Shown: positions 8,355 to 16,171, counted from the stretch's first letter. The stretch: 36,265 nt of DNA from Gemmatimonadota bacterium (GCA_020348925.1 CP070758.1:3537837-3574101), one strand, 5' to 3'. Numbers and translations: made by a program. The notes: generated by a model not told the origin, from the sequence alone.

Positions 8355-8759
8355 ATGATTATTGGGAAGACGAAAATAAGGGTGATCTATGCTGACACCG
8401 ATCAGATGGGTGTGGTCTATTATACCCGGTATTTCGAGTTCTTCGAGCGAGGGCGCACGGAATTGCTCCGCGAATTGGGTTCGCCGTATTCGGATATGGA
8501 GAAAGAGGGAGTGGGTCTGCCGGTTGTTGAAGCCCACTGTGAGTATAAAAGAGGTCCGCACTATGATGATGTCATCGTTGTGAAAAGTATGATCACACAA
8601 ATACCACGCTCCACGATTCGGATCGACTATGAATTATACGACGAACCGGAAAAGACACTGTTGGCCACAGGTTATACAATCCACTGTTTTCTCAATCGTG
8701 ATGGTCGCCCGACAAAAGCCCCCAAAGCGTTCATCGACCTGATCCGAAGAAATCTATGA
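8355..8759 (+). CDS. YbgC/FadM-type acyl-CoA thioesterase (hot-dog fold)
   Basis: A 134-residue protein of the 4-hydroxybenzoyl-CoA thioesterase family, full length. The signature 'YADTDQMGVVYYTRYFEFFER' region (12-32) contains the catalytic Asp of YbgC-type enzymes, followed by ERGRTELLRELG. These enzymes hydrolyse short or medium acyl-CoA thioesters, and YbgC in other Gram-negatives is linked to the tol-pal envelope genes. No tol genes are present here. The ribosome binding site is weak. The gene ends 44 bases from the convergent radical SAM gene. Confidence 0.9.
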   Translation: MIIGKTKIRVIYADTDQMGVVYYTRYFEFFERGRTELLRELGSPYSDMEKEGVGLPVVEAHCEYKRGPHYDDVIVVKSMITQIPRSTIRIDYELYDEPEKTLLATGYTIHCFLNRDGRPTKAPKAFIDLIRRNL

Positions 8760-8770
8760 CCCACCATACA

Positions 8771-8792
8771 TGAACTTCTCGTTCAATTTTTA
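8771..8792. terminator. Weak hairpin plus T-run between convergent genes
   Basis: TGAAC and GTTCA form a 5-bp stem with a five-base loop, followed by ATTTTTAT. It sits in the 44-base gap between two convergent genes. The stem is short, so this is only a candidate. Confidence 0.3.
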
Positions 8793-8803
8793 TCACGGGA
8801 TTT

Positions 8804-9883
8804 TTAGGTACGGAACATTCTGGCCAGATCTGCTGTGTTTTTCGGCGTCCAACCAAATACCTTGCGCCACACATCAGTGCTTTCCATACAAAGGTAGATG
8901 AAAACATTTCGATTGTGGGATCGGATCTGCGAAAGGACTTTCGAGTACATCCCAACCCTGATGGGTTTGAGATAGCGCATTTTTCCATCCTGACCAGGGA
9001 TAAATTCCTCATCAATGATCTTGCTCCGTGGGCATCGCTCCCGAATGATGGGTTTTAAACTTGGCGGGTAACGAAAGGTGCCGAGGCTGATCCAAACAAT
9101 GTTTTGAGGATCGATATATTCGAATAACGATTCTACGACACTTTCATAACCTTCTTCCCAATCAGGAGAGTAGATTATTGGATCGAAGTGAAAAGCCAGT
9201 TTATATCCGGCTTCCTGACATTGTCGGGCAGCCTGTAACCGCTCTTCAAGGGATGCACACCCCATTTCCTCTTTGTCAATAATAGTCTGTGGATTAACCG
9301 ACCAGGCTACCACCGTTTTACCACCATGATTTAAATCTAAGAGATTGTTGATCTGATTCGATTTCGTCTTGAGTTCAAACAGGACATTGCTTTTTTTAGA
9401 AAAATAGGGTATGAAAAGTCTGCTCATTTCAGTAATATGGTCAAGCTCAAGACTGTCCGTCAGCTCTCCGGTACCAATGCGCAGAGGCCATCCCGATTTT
9501 CTTTGAAGCCTTTCATCCATCTCTCGCATCAGATCGTTTATGTTGGCATACATAGTGATCAAGGGATTGTTGAAATACATCTGGAGGGCACAATAGGTAC
9601 AGTCGAGTGGGCAACCGATGACAGGACTTAAAATCTGATAGTGACAGCAAATAACCTTTGGAGTTCCGGGGCAGGGTTTGAGCATCCGACCTTTATAGCT
9701 GGTAATGAGGAGATGCTTTTTCCCCTGACCGATGGGATCGGGCTTGGAAAGAATTTCGTCGGTGGCAAGACGAGGATCATCGATGAACTCTATCGGTACG
9801 CCGGCAAGATTGTTGAGAATGGTTTCAGTAAAAGAGGCATTTTCGACCTCAACGTCAATGTAGATTTTTTTTGGTTTGAACAT
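8804..9883 (-). CDS. SPL-like radical SAM protein (spore photoproduct lyase family)
   Basis: A 359-residue radical SAM enzyme. The [4Fe-4S] motif is Cys91-x3-Cys95-x2-Cys98 (CPLDCTYC). The downstream blocks 'GTGELTDSLELD', 'VAWSVNPQTIIDKEEMG', ASLEERL and 'YKLAFHFDPII' match the spore photoproduct lyase family layout. SPL repairs the UV thymine dimer of spores. Here the loop where Bacillus SPL carries its H-donor Cys (Cys141) reads GTGELTD with no Cys, so true photoproduct repair is doubtful. An extra Cys cluster lies at 71, 79 and 80. The gene starts 14 bases after a ParB-fold gene and is likely co-transcribed with it. The enzyme class is secure; the substrate is unknown. Confidence 0.82.
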   Translation of the reverse strand: MFKPKKIYIDVEVENASFTETILNNLAGVPIEFIDDPRLATDEILSKPDPIGQGKKHLLITSYKGRMLKPCPGTPKVICCHYQILSPVIGCPLDCTYCALQMYFNNPLITMYANINDLMREMDERLQRKSGWPLRIGTGELTDSLELDHITEMSRLFIPYFSKKSNVLFELKTKSNQINNLLDLNHGGKTVVAWSVNPQTIIDKEEMGCASLEERLQAARQCQEAGYKLAFHFDPIIYSPDWEEGYESVVESLFEYIDPQNIVWISLGTFRYPPSLKPIIRERCPRSKIIDEEFIPGQDGKMRYLKPIRVGMYSKVLSQIRSHNRNVFIYLCMESTDVWRKVFGWTPKNTADLARMFRT

Positions 9884-9897
9884 TTCTTTGGAAGGCT

Positions 9898-10863
9898 TTA
9901 GAGCATTTCTAAAATGGTTTCAAGCTCCTTTTGTCTGGAAAGAGCGGTAAGTTTGATGATAATCTCTCTTAATTCTTCCTCGTTTTTAAATGAAAAATCA
10001 ACCTTCAATTTTTCTCCCTCAAGAAAGGGAGGAATTGAGAGGGATAGTTCCGGCGGTAGCTTCAACTGTCTCAGGTTGTTCTGTATTTTTTTCTCCAATG
10101 CAGCCAAGGCAGGAAACCGTTTTTCTTTGAGACGTTTTCTGATTGTTTCGATCTTCTGAGGTGTCGGCATATTTTGATCCGCGAGTATTGTTTTCATTTC
10201 ACTATCGATGATTTGGCTGGCCACAATCTCATCTCGGTGGCGGATTTCGTCAATATGTGTGAGAAACTCCTTGAGTTTGTTCGTGCCTAACCTGAGTGGA
10301 ATAATGAGATCAAAGAGGTTCTTCTGATCCTCCCTTGAGAAGCTTGAAAAAAGAGCCGCATTACTGAGAGCGACATTATTTTCGACAATATACGCTTTGA
10401 GGTGATCGTCCAATTCCCAGAGTCGCATAACGTTTTGAAAAATTTTTTTACCGGGTTCGAGATCTAAGAGAGGCATGATATCGGTGATGAGAGTCGCTTC
10501 TTCCATATGACCGATCTCACTCAATTTCCGCAGGCACAATGATTTCTCAATGAGATTCATGGCACGACTTGTCACTGTTTGATGCAGGCTGAGTAAAAGG
10601 GCCTTTGCATCGGAGAGTTCGTCAGAGCTGTAGATAATACTATCAATCTGCTTCATGTTGAGGTCGATACAACTTTGTACTCTCTGAAATCCGGAGATGA
10701 TCTGACAGTATTCTGTTGAATTTATCGTTCGAAGGATGATCGGATGGATAAGTCCAATAGCATGTATCGACTCGGTCAATCGCTTACGATGAGGCATATA
10801 CGAAATTCGGAACCGATCGTTCCGAAGATCAATTTCGACAATTGGTACCTTTTTGTAGATCAT
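9898..10863 (-). CDS. ParB/Srx-fold N-terminal domain protein
   Basis: 321 residues. The N-terminal 110 or so match the ParB nuclease-like/CTP-binding fold: VPIVEIDL at 6-13, 'SIHAIGLIHPIILR' at 32-45, the ParB box I equivalent SGFQRVQSC (57-65), and a box II-like 'LHQTVTSRAMNLIEK' at about 93-107. A helical region follows, with a coiled, lysine-rich segment near 220-275. Box I lacks the double Arg of true ParB (GERR), so CTP chemistry may differ. It is not a chromosome-partition parB by context (no parA). ATGA overlap with the preceding glycosyltransferase and a 14-base gap to the SPL-like gene argue for one operon. The function is unknown; a role with the radical SAM protein is inference. 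Confidence 0.75.
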   Translation of the reverse strand: MIYKKVPIVEIDLRNDRFRISYMPHRKRLTESIHAIGLIHPIILRTINSTEYCQIISGFQRVQSCIDLNMKQIDSIIYSSDELSDAKALLLSLHQTVTSRAMNLIEKSLCLRKLSEIGHMEEATLITDIMPLLDLEPGKKIFQNVMRLWELDDHLKAYIVENNVALSNAALFSSFSREDQKNLFDLIIPLRLGTNKLKEFLTHIDEIRHRDEIVASQIIDSEMKTILADQNMPTPQKIETIRKRLKEKRFPALAALEKKIQNNLRQLKLPPELSLSIPPFLEGEKLKVDFSFKNEEELREIIIKLTALSRQKELETILEML

Positions 10864-11702
10864 CTCAGGAACCTCTCATAATGTTCTTTCTTTCGTCTGT
10901 ATATGTTCCATTCTTTCGTTTTTCCTCTCTTCTCATATCCTTGGGCCAGAATCTCGCACCTCCGGACGATATCTCGAATGACGAGACCTCTTTGATCATC
11001 GGTCAAATTGGGATGCTTCAAAATATTTTCCAAGGCTGTAATTCTGAATCTGTCCATTCCCCAGTACTTTTGAGATAACTGATCGGGATGTCCGCCGCGT
11101 TTGATAATGAGAGGCTCAGGAATGAAATGGATGGGTGTCACCAGGGATGCTCTGAGCCATAAGTCGTAGTCTTCGCATGCTGGTAATTGTTCGTCAAAGA
11201 GCCCAACCTGAGCAAAAAGATTTCTCCTTATCAGTGCCGAGGAGAGACTGATAATACAGAGGGGAATGCAGTACTGAAATATCCAGCCCGTGTATTTGCG
11301 ATGATACTTTTTCGGGTTGACTCGAACCCCTTTTCGGATCCAAACCTCGTCTGTATAGCATATCTCGGCTTCATCAATCTGCTCAAAGATTTCCATCTGT
11401 TTTTCAAGTTTGCGCCTCGTCCAGAGATCATCCGAATCCAGGAAAGCAATAAATTCTCCCTGGGCAATACGCAACCCTGTGTTTCGAGTTTTGCTGATGC
11501 CAGCGTTCTCCTGATAGTGATAGTTGAGCCGACCTTGATAGGGTTTCAGTATATCCCTGGTGTCATCGTCAGAACCATCGTCGATCAGAATAAGCTCAAA
11601 ATCCTGATAGCTTTGATGGAGCACCGAATCAATCGCTTCAGGTAAAAAGGCGGCTCTGTTGTATGTCGGTATGATAACACTCACTTTCGGCATAAAGATC
11701 AA
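10860..11702 (-). CDS. Family 2 glycosyltransferase
   Basis: 280 residues with the GT-A fold. It has the N-terminal VSVIIPTYNRAAFL, the nucleotide-sugar loop IDDGSDDDT, the metal-binding FLDSDD (87-92), and the acceptor-side acidic motif CEDYDLW. It transfers a sugar from an NDP-sugar to an unknown acceptor, probably in polysaccharide or glycan synthesis at the cytoplasmic face; no membrane helix is visible. The TTG start at 11702 has AAGGA five bases upstream; ATG 11693 is the alternative. It overlaps the ParB-fold gene by 4 bases (ATGA) and begins 37 bases after the nucleosidase gene. No other sugar genes are nearby, so the association with its neighbours is unexplained. Confidence 0.88.
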   Translation of the reverse strand: MIFMPKVSVIIPTYNRAAFLPEAIDSVLHQSYQDFELILIDDGSDDDTRDILKPYQGRLNYHYQENAGISKTRNTGLRIAQGEFIAFLDSDDLWTRRKLEKQMEIFEQIDEAEICYTDEVWIRKGVRVNPKKYHRKYTGWIFQYCIPLCIISLSSALIRRNLFAQVGLFDEQLPACEDYDLWLRASLVTPIHFIPEPLIIKRGGHPDQLSQKYWGMDRFRITALENILKHPNLTDDQRGLVIRDIVRRCEILAQGYEKRGKTKEWNIYRRKKEHYERFLR

Positions 11703-11739
11703 TATGTTCCTTACGTAAGAGACGTCGTAATAAAGCGAT

Positions 11740-12435
11740 CTATATATTCGTACCAGGGTGTCCCCTCAAAACCCGCTTCATAATTTCTATAGTCACGAGA
11801 GCGACATTTTTAGAAGCGGAATCAACATTTTTTTTGAAATCAGTGAGCGCGTGCTCATCAGCACGGTCGGATATGCCTTTTATAACGATCCAGGGGATAT
11901 TGTGCAATTGACAGATCCTGGCCACTCCTGCTCCTTCCTGCTCCACACACTCTCCTTGAAAGCGTTTCCACAATGCTTCCCTTTCATGTACTTCTTTTAC
12001 AACACGATCCCCACTGAGAACGTCGCCAGCGACAGTTTTTCGCTTTTGCATTGTTTCATTTGAAACCTGAAGGGCATAATGAAACAAATTTGCATCTGCG
12101 TAATACACTTTATCTTTCAAATTGTTATCATCGATGGTATCGTATTCGATGACTCGCCTTGAAATAACAACATCACCTATCTTGCGTTCCGGGGATATCG
12201 CGCCTGCAACACCACAGTTCACAATAATGCCGGGGTGAAACCGTTCGATCAAGAGCCTCGCTCCTTCAGCCCCCTGCACTTTTCCTGAACCCGTTTTCGC
12301 TACCATAACATCCTCATCACCGTATCGAAGGAGGAAGAAAACATACGTCTTGATTGACTCTCTTCTGATCTCTTCAAGTTTCGAGCGCAGTGGTTTCGTC
12401 TCTTTTCCGAAGGCAGAAACGATTCCGATCCTCAT
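11740..12435 (-). CDS. MTA/SAH nucleosidase-like phosphorylase-fold enzyme
   Basis: 231 residues from ATG 12435, preceded by GAGGAA. The fold is the purine nucleoside phosphorylase/MTAN type. Key residues of E. coli MTAN have equivalents: Glu12 (Glu12 here), Glu174 (Glu167, in VEQEGAG, with Gln in place of the usual Met) and the acid Asp197 (Asp190, in GISDRAD). MTAN cleaves adenine from methylthioadenosine, S-adenosylhomocysteine or 5'-deoxyadenosine. The last is the by-product of radical SAM enzymes such as the SPL-like protein encoded two genes downstream, which is a plausible link. A 6-bp inverted repeat ATCCTC/GAGGAT (12457-12479) lies upstream and could be an operator. Confidence 0.82.
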   Translation of the reverse strand: MRIGIVSAFGKETKPLRSKLEEIRRESIKTYVFFLLRYGDEDVMVAKTGSGKVQGAEGARLLIERFHPGIIVNCGVAGAISPERKIGDVVISRRVIEYDTIDDNNLKDKVYYADANLFHYALQVSNETMQKRKTVAGDVLSGDRVVKEVHEREALWKRFQGECVEQEGAGVARICQLHNIPWIVIKGISDRADEHALTDFKKNVDSASKNVALVTIEIMKRVLRGHPGTNI

Positions 12436-12483
12436 GAGTGTTCCTCGTTTTTTCAAATCCTCTGTTTTATTTTGAGGATATGG

Positions 12484-12516
12484 AAAAGCCCCGCAGTGAT
12501 TTCCGCAGGGCTTACT
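12484..12516 (-). terminator. Rho-independent terminator on the minus strand
   Basis: On the minus strand AAGCCCTGC pairs with GCGGGGCTT (9 bp with one G-T pair) around a ten-base loop, followed by TTTTCC. It ends transcription from the unknown membrane protein and small membrane ORF, about 25 bases after the latter's stop. It also separates them from the nucleosidase operon. Confidence 0.65.
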
Positions 12517-12541
12517 ATGTTAGGTCACTTTCTCTAGAGTT

Positions 12542-12670
12542 CTATCTTTTTTTAAAGACAATGGCAAAGAGCAGGAATATGATAGTTACAATCCATAGTG
12601 GGTGGATGAGGAATCCTAAAGCAAATGTGGTGACGGCAAAAAAAACACAGATAATCGTTAGACAACCCAA
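12542..12670 (-). CDS. Small two-helix membrane protein (42 aa), non-ATG start
   Basis: This stretch has no ATG. The minus-strand frame 12694-12542 is open and ends in a strikingly membrane-like sequence: two hydrophobic helices separated by FLIHPLW and a basic end FKKR. The only usual start is TTG 12670, preceded by AAGG at 11 bases, giving 42 residues. It is in the same frame as the upstream gene, whose TAG (12695-12697) lies 24 bases before. It sits just before a terminator, which supports it as the last gene of that unit. The 'LIHPLW' turn occurs in other small bacterial membrane proteins of unknown role. A read-through extension of the upstream protein is the alternative. Confidence 0.45.
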   Translation of the reverse strand: MGCLTIICVFFAVTTFALGFLIHPLWIVTIIFLLFAIVFKKR

Positions 12671-12694
12671 AACAGAATGTGCCTTGTCTTGATG

Positions 12695-13816
12695 CTACAT
12701 GTATTTCCCTAAGATTTTCGCTACATTGAGATCGAACTCTCCGATGATCTGAGTCTCTTTTCGACTCCTGTTGGGATCATTTTCATTGATCCATTGGTAG
12801 AATCGCATATGACCCATGAGTGTCGCTTCTTGCGCAATGGGCAGAAAGAGCTTCTGCAGCTCGTTCTGGGTTATAATTTTTATTTTTCCACTCTTGACAG
12901 GCAAAAAGAAATCATTTTCCTCGATGACGATACGCCCGGTGAGCTGAGCATCCTTTTTCTCTTGACCCTCTTCGAAGTAGTTTCTGAAACGATCGACCTT
13001 GTTGTATTCCAGCGTCATCGGATCGACGATATTTGCTGCGTAATCTTCAACGCCCGCAGAATCCGGATTGAGGAAGGTCACAGGCTCCTCGCCACTGCCA
13101 ACAAACTGCTTTTCATCAGGGTACCAGATACCTCCGGTATTTGTAATATTTCCAACAATTAAGATCGTATCGGGTGCAGAGGCGACAAGGGTGTACTTTT
13201 TCGTTTCAGTAATGATGGAATCGAGGGGGAAACTGAGAAAAAATTTGTTCGTTGCGGGGTGGAGCCAGGCGTCAAAACCAGAAATGCTCGAATATTCCTG
13301 ATACCATTCACCTTTGAGCTGGTCAATTGTGACAGGTACGTAGGTATCCATATTCCGTTGGTGAGTGGCCAGACCTGCATAGCCGACACCTACAATCAAG
13401 GCCAACAGGACTGGGATAATGTATTCCCATAGCCACAAGCCTTTATCTCTCTTTTTCTTATCACCAATCAGCACGGTTGTTGCGGCTGCCACTTTACCGT
13501 AATCGGTTTCTTCGACCTCCTCGTGAAATTCCAGCGGAAACGCAAGGGCTCGGACAATGCCGTAGCCGGCGATTTTTTTGCCAACTCCGGCGTCAGTAAT
13601 GAGCGTATCCAGTGCGGAATTCTCCGCATCATTTTCAGTATCCAAAGAGAATGTGGCTTTGAGTTGAGCGTCGTCGAGTTTATATGTGATGCCCAAGCCA
13701 TCAAGGTACTCCTTGGCGGCGTCTTCGCACCCTGCGACATCCAGTGTGAGTTTGTGGTTTGTCTTGTCAGTCTTGCGCTCAATCAGGGTGGGTACTTTCC
13801 GGTCATTTACATCCAT
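12695..13816 (-). CDS. Unrecognised single-pass membrane protein
   Basis: 373 residues from ATG 13816, chosen for GGGAGG six bases upstream. I do not recognise a family. The N-terminal part (about 1-125) is soluble, with two small alpha/beta segments ('LTLDVAGCEDAAKEYLDGLG' and 'LKATFSLDTENDAENSALDTL') that look like paired heavy-metal-associated-type beta-alpha-beta units without metal-binding cysteines. A single membrane helix follows near 132-150 ('EYIIPVLLALIVGVGYAGL'). The C-terminal region is beta-rich and probably periplasmic. It ends in TAG with a small membrane ORF in the same frame behind it. The gene stands alone on its strand between two 250-base intergenic spaces. The function is unknown. 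Confidence 0.7.
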   Translation of the reverse strand: MDVNDRKVPTLIERKTDKTNHKLTLDVAGCEDAAKEYLDGLGITYKLDDAQLKATFSLDTENDAENSALDTLITDAGVGKKIAGYGIVRALAFPLEFHEEVEETDYGKVAAATTVLIGDKKKRDKGLWLWEYIIPVLLALIVGVGYAGLATHQRNMDTYVPVTIDQLKGEWYQEYSSISGFDAWLHPATNKFFLSFPLDSIITETKKYTLVASAPDTILIVGNITNTGGIWYPDEKQFVGSGEEPVTFLNPDSAGVEDYAANIVDPMTLEYNKVDRFRNYFEEGQEKKDAQLTGRIVIEENDFFLPVKSGKIKIITQNELQKLFLPIAQEATLMGHMRFYQWINENDPNRSRKETQIIGEFDLNVAKILGKYM

Positions 13817-14083
13817 TTTGACCCTCCCGACTTTGTTGGTCACGTGGAATAGTTACACTTTCATACATTCGAATATAGCGCTTTTTCGCGGTCTTCAAAA
13901 TACTTAAATTTAAGTGAACTGTCAAGTTAAATTTCGCTCCAGGAACTGTTTTTAGCGATCTTTCCGGAGTCCGAGATCCCTGGGGATTTTACACCTGCTG
14001 TCAATTTCTCGGGATACATGCAAGGCGTCCAGGAAATAGTGCTGAAACTTGAAACAGAGGATAGAATGAATGAAGTATTATGT

Positions 14084-14112
14084 TTGTATTCAATAGTGTA
14101 AGTCATTATATT
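14084..14112 (+). promoter_or_regulatory. Sigma-70-type promoter before the L,D-transpeptidase gene
   Basis: TTGTAT at 14084-14089 and TATATT at 14107-14112 with a 17-base spacer. The predicted transcript start near 14119 would fall on the ribosome binding site of the TTG 14129 start. This favours a downstream start for the gene. Confidence 0.5.
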
Positions 14113-14128
14113 TCATAAGGAAAAGTAA

Positions 14129-14953
14129 TTGCTGGTGCTTTTCATCGTATTCGGGAGGATAAGAGCCTTGCGCTATACAGAGCGTGTGAAATTTCACCAC
14201 ATGATATCCATTTCAGTACTCATTTCCTTTGTGGGATGTTCCGGAAGGGGGGATTTTCAGAGCGGAATTCTCACATCCTTGACATTACCTGAGAACTCGC
14301 GCCAGATCCTTTTCGTGACCGTATCCTCCTGGAATGATGTTCAAGGAACACTGCGGCTCTTTGGCAGAACTGAATCCGGCTGGAAGGCAGAATGCGATGA
14401 CATACCTGTCGTTCTCGGAAGAAACGGTCTTGGTTGGGGGAGAGGTCTTCATGCTCTTAATCTGGCCGGCCCCCAGAAAATGGAGGGAGACGGAAGAGCA
14501 CCGGCGGGTGTGTTCGACCTGGGAACATCCTTCGGCTATGATCTGCAAAGGCCGGATGGAAGCTCCTACCCTTACCGGCAGGCAGCCGAACACGACTATT
14601 TCATCGACGATGTCGACTCACCCACCTATAATCAATGGCAATCCCTGGACGATTCAGCGGATACAGATCCGTATTACTACTGGACGTCCTTCGAGAGAAT
14701 GAGGCGCGATGATGACCTCTACGAACTGGGGATTGTGGTGAAGCACAATATGGATCCGGTTGAAAAGGGAAGGGGGAGTGCCATTTTTTTCCACGTCTGG
14801 CGAGGCCCGGATCAACCGACAGCGGGTTGCACCGCCATGTCGAAGGAGCATCTCCTGACACTGCTCCGTTGGCTTGATCCGTCAAAGTATCCCCTTCTTG
14901 TGCAGGTTCCTGAAAACGTGCTGAAAAAAGGTCTCCTCAGGATTGATCATTGA
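14129..14953 (+). CDS. L,D-transpeptidase (YkuD-fold) lipoprotein candidate
   Basis: 274 residues from TTG 14129. The C-terminal domain carries the catalytic pair of YkuD enzymes: His222 (FFHVW) and the nucleophile Cys234 in TAGCTAM. These enzymes form or anchor 3-3 peptidoglycan cross-links in the periplasm. The Cys motif is followed by Thr-Ala-Met rather than the usual Arg, a known variant among the ErfK/DUF-type relatives. The start is unclear. TTG 14129 has AAGGA upstream but overlaps the predicted promoter. GTG 14186 would give MKFHHMISISVLISFVGC, a better signal peptide or lipobox, and ATG 14201 is also possible. The N-terminal half shows the RLFGRTESGW beta pattern of this subfamily. 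It is a single gene, flanked by intergenic DNA. Confidence 0.82.
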   Translation: MLVLFIVFGRIRALRYTERVKFHHMISISVLISFVGCSGRGDFQSGILTSLTLPENSRQILFVTVSSWNDVQGTLRLFGRTESGWKAECDDIPVVLGRNGLGWGRGLHALNLAGPQKMEGDGRAPAGVFDLGTSFGYDLQRPDGSSYPYRQAAEHDYFIDDVDSPTYNQWQSLDDSADTDPYYYWTSFERMRRDDDLYELGIVVKHNMDPVEKGRGSAIFFHVWRGPDQPTAGCTAMSKEHLLTLLRWLDPSKYPLLVQVPENVLKKGLLRIDH

Positions 14954-15566
14954 GTGTTTCATCGAAGAATTCCCCGTGATTCTGCTTCGTGGGTTGGCCA
15001 TAATTATTATGAAAAAGTTCTTTCTTTCGACCAGTGAAACTATGGGGCGATTTCGAAAATAAGCGAAAGTTGAGTTGAAAGCCCTAAATCATTGTAATGT
15101 TGTGAAAGCAACCCATTTGACTGACATTCGGATTGATTTTACGATTAATCCAGGATGGACTTTCTTATTGCTCTTTCTATCCTTCAACAACTCTCGGAGG
15201 CAACCTCTTTTGCCCCACAGGACCACAGGAATGATCGCCGAGTTACAGCGATTCCAATGGTTTTGGACGATCCGCACCATAAAAATGCCTGTCCAAACTG
15301 CAACGTTACAAACGATTATAATGACCGCTCGGCAAGCCAACAGTTGCTCCAAAAATCGATGGGATTAAGTTTGGTGGGATTGCAGGAATAAATGTCGTTT
15401 ATGCATCGTGAAACGTGAAGGAGAGGCTCAGTTATAACCTCACGTTCAAAAAGTTGTTTGCAAGATATGAGTGACAAAAAGCTCTGAGATCTTTCCCCTA
15501 CATCCACGACCAGGAGAATTTTGCAAAAAAAACGAATCCCATCAAGTCGCCAGTTGCATATTTATA
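14954..15566. other. Intergenic region without a supported gene
   Basis: About 610 bases between the L,D-transpeptidase gene and the RiPP promoter. Short frames on both strands (for example 15155-15391 plus and 15089-15352 minus) lack ribosome binding sites and familiar sequence. A hairpin AACGTGA...TCACGTT (about 15407-15446) has a 7-bp stem extended by GG/CC across a bulge, and an inverted pair GATGGGATT/AATCCCATC lies near 15358 and 15535. I see no functional gene. Confidence 0.5.
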
Positions 15567-15594
15567 TTGACATTTCATGTATTTCTGATATATT
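15567..15594 (+). promoter_or_regulatory. Near-consensus sigma-70 promoter of the RiPP locus
   Basis: TTGACA (15567-15572, perfect -35) and TATATT (15589-15594, five of six) with a 16-base spacer. The predicted start near 15601 leaves a leader of about 155 bases before the precursor ATG. It is among the strongest promoters by eye in the window, fitting high expression of a peptide substrate. Confidence 0.7.
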
Positions 15595-15622
15595 GATAAA
15601 AAGTTACATTCGGAAATCCAGG

Positions 15623-15669
15623 CCAACCAGAGGAGACCCATCCGATACAGTTTAAATTCCCCTGGTTGG
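15623..15669 (+). promoter_or_regulatory. Leader hairpin upstream of the RiPP precursor
   Basis: CCAACCAG at 15623-15630 pairs perfectly with CTGGTTGG at 15662-15669. After one mismatch, GG pairs with CC, leaving a loop of about 25 bases. It lies in the predicted 5' leader. It could stabilise the RNA or respond to a ligand; no known riboswitch is recognised. Confidence 0.4.
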
Positions 15670-15756
15670 AAATCGGAATTATTAAATTCTTCTGCAACAA
15701 TGTATTTGTATTCTGGGATCTGTTATTTGGAATTTCACGGAAAGGAGGTGATAACC

Positions 15757-15957
15757 ATGAGTGAAGTGATGGATTGGGGTGAGTGTAGTATTGATAGTAT
15801 CTATGCTTCTAAGTGCGACTCAAACGCTTGCAAGAGTGGCTGCCGCTGCGCCTGTAGTTGCCCGCCAGGTGTGAATTCTGCAAGAAACAGTGATGCTACT
15901 AGTGCCAGCAATACCGTCTCTGTTTATGCAACTTATAAAGAAACCGAAACGCACTAG
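15757..15957 (+). CDS. Cysteine-rich RiPP precursor peptide (66 aa)
   Basis: ATG 15757 is preceded by AAAGGAGGTGAT, a complete complement of the 16S rRNA tail, six bases upstream. The peptide has an acidic N-terminal leader (MSEVMDWGECS), then cysteines at 10, 20, 25, 29, 31, 33 and 35, the last four as C-x-C-x-C-x-C. After a PPG break comes a Ser/Thr/Asn/Ala-rich tail (39-66). There is no signal peptide and no double-glycine cleavage site. Cys clusters followed by a Ser/Thr/Asn tail are what radical SAM/SPASM maturases turn into Cys-to-alpha- or beta-carbon thioether bridges (sactipeptides, ranthipeptides). The layout recalls the clostridial CLI_3235 precursor group from memory. A maturase and exporter gene follow at 16205 and 17772. 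The product activity is unknown. Confidence 0.85.
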   Translation: MSEVMDWGECSIDSIYASKCDSNACKSGCRCACSCPPGVNSARNSDATSASNTVSVYATYKETETH

Positions 15958-16171
15958 AGAACCCGAGGCACTCATCTTTGAAGTTCTCAGGAACCCGGAA
16001 GAATATGAGCGGTACAAGAGGAGTATAGCGGCTAGAATTTCTTGCACTCACCCGTTGTTTCAGGTTGCACTCGTGAGTCGTCTCAGTTCTGAGGCGGCTC
16101 ACGCGCCCCTTTTCGGAAAGGGTAAAGAGGAGGAACAAATAACTATTTGCTCTTTTGTCATCGCCCATTGA
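15926..16171 (+). CDS. Possible small protein between precursor and maturase (doubtful)
   Basis: A frame beginning at ATG 15926 inside the precursor tail (open from 15890) encodes 81 residues to 16171. The first half looks protein-like ('PEALIFEVLRNPEEYERYKR' is amphipathic and charged), the second half does not. It has no ribosome binding site, and the strong hairpin at 16072-16103 lies inside it. It could be a small helper protein or the remnant of one. It is also possible that the whole gap is an untranslated spacer. Confidence 0.25.
   Translation: MQLIKKPKRTREPEALIFEVLRNPEEYERYKRSIAARISCTHPLFQVALVSRLSSEAAHAPLFGKGKEEEQITICSFVIAH
16072..16103 (+). terminator. 14-bp hairpin in the precursor-maturase gap (attenuator candidate)
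   Basis: CGTGAGTCGTCTCA and TGAGGCGGCTCACG form 14 contiguous pairs (two are G-U in RNA) around the tetraloop GTTC. The sequence then runs CGCCCCTTTTCGG, so a short T-run follows after about six bases. It lies 114 bases after the precursor stop and about 100 before the maturase. This fits partial termination or a 3' stabiliser that keeps precursor mRNA in excess over maturase mRNA, as in many RiPP operons. Confidence 0.6.

Noticed and set aside
12438-12692. 84-aa plus frame between nucleosidase and unknown gene
   Set aside because: Composition is not protein-like; the minus strand carries the membrane ORF and terminator instead.
15155-15391. 78-aa plus frame with a CxxC pair (CPNC)
   Set aside because: No ribosome binding site, no full zinc-ribbon pattern, and the opposite frame is equally open; noted in the intergenic entry.
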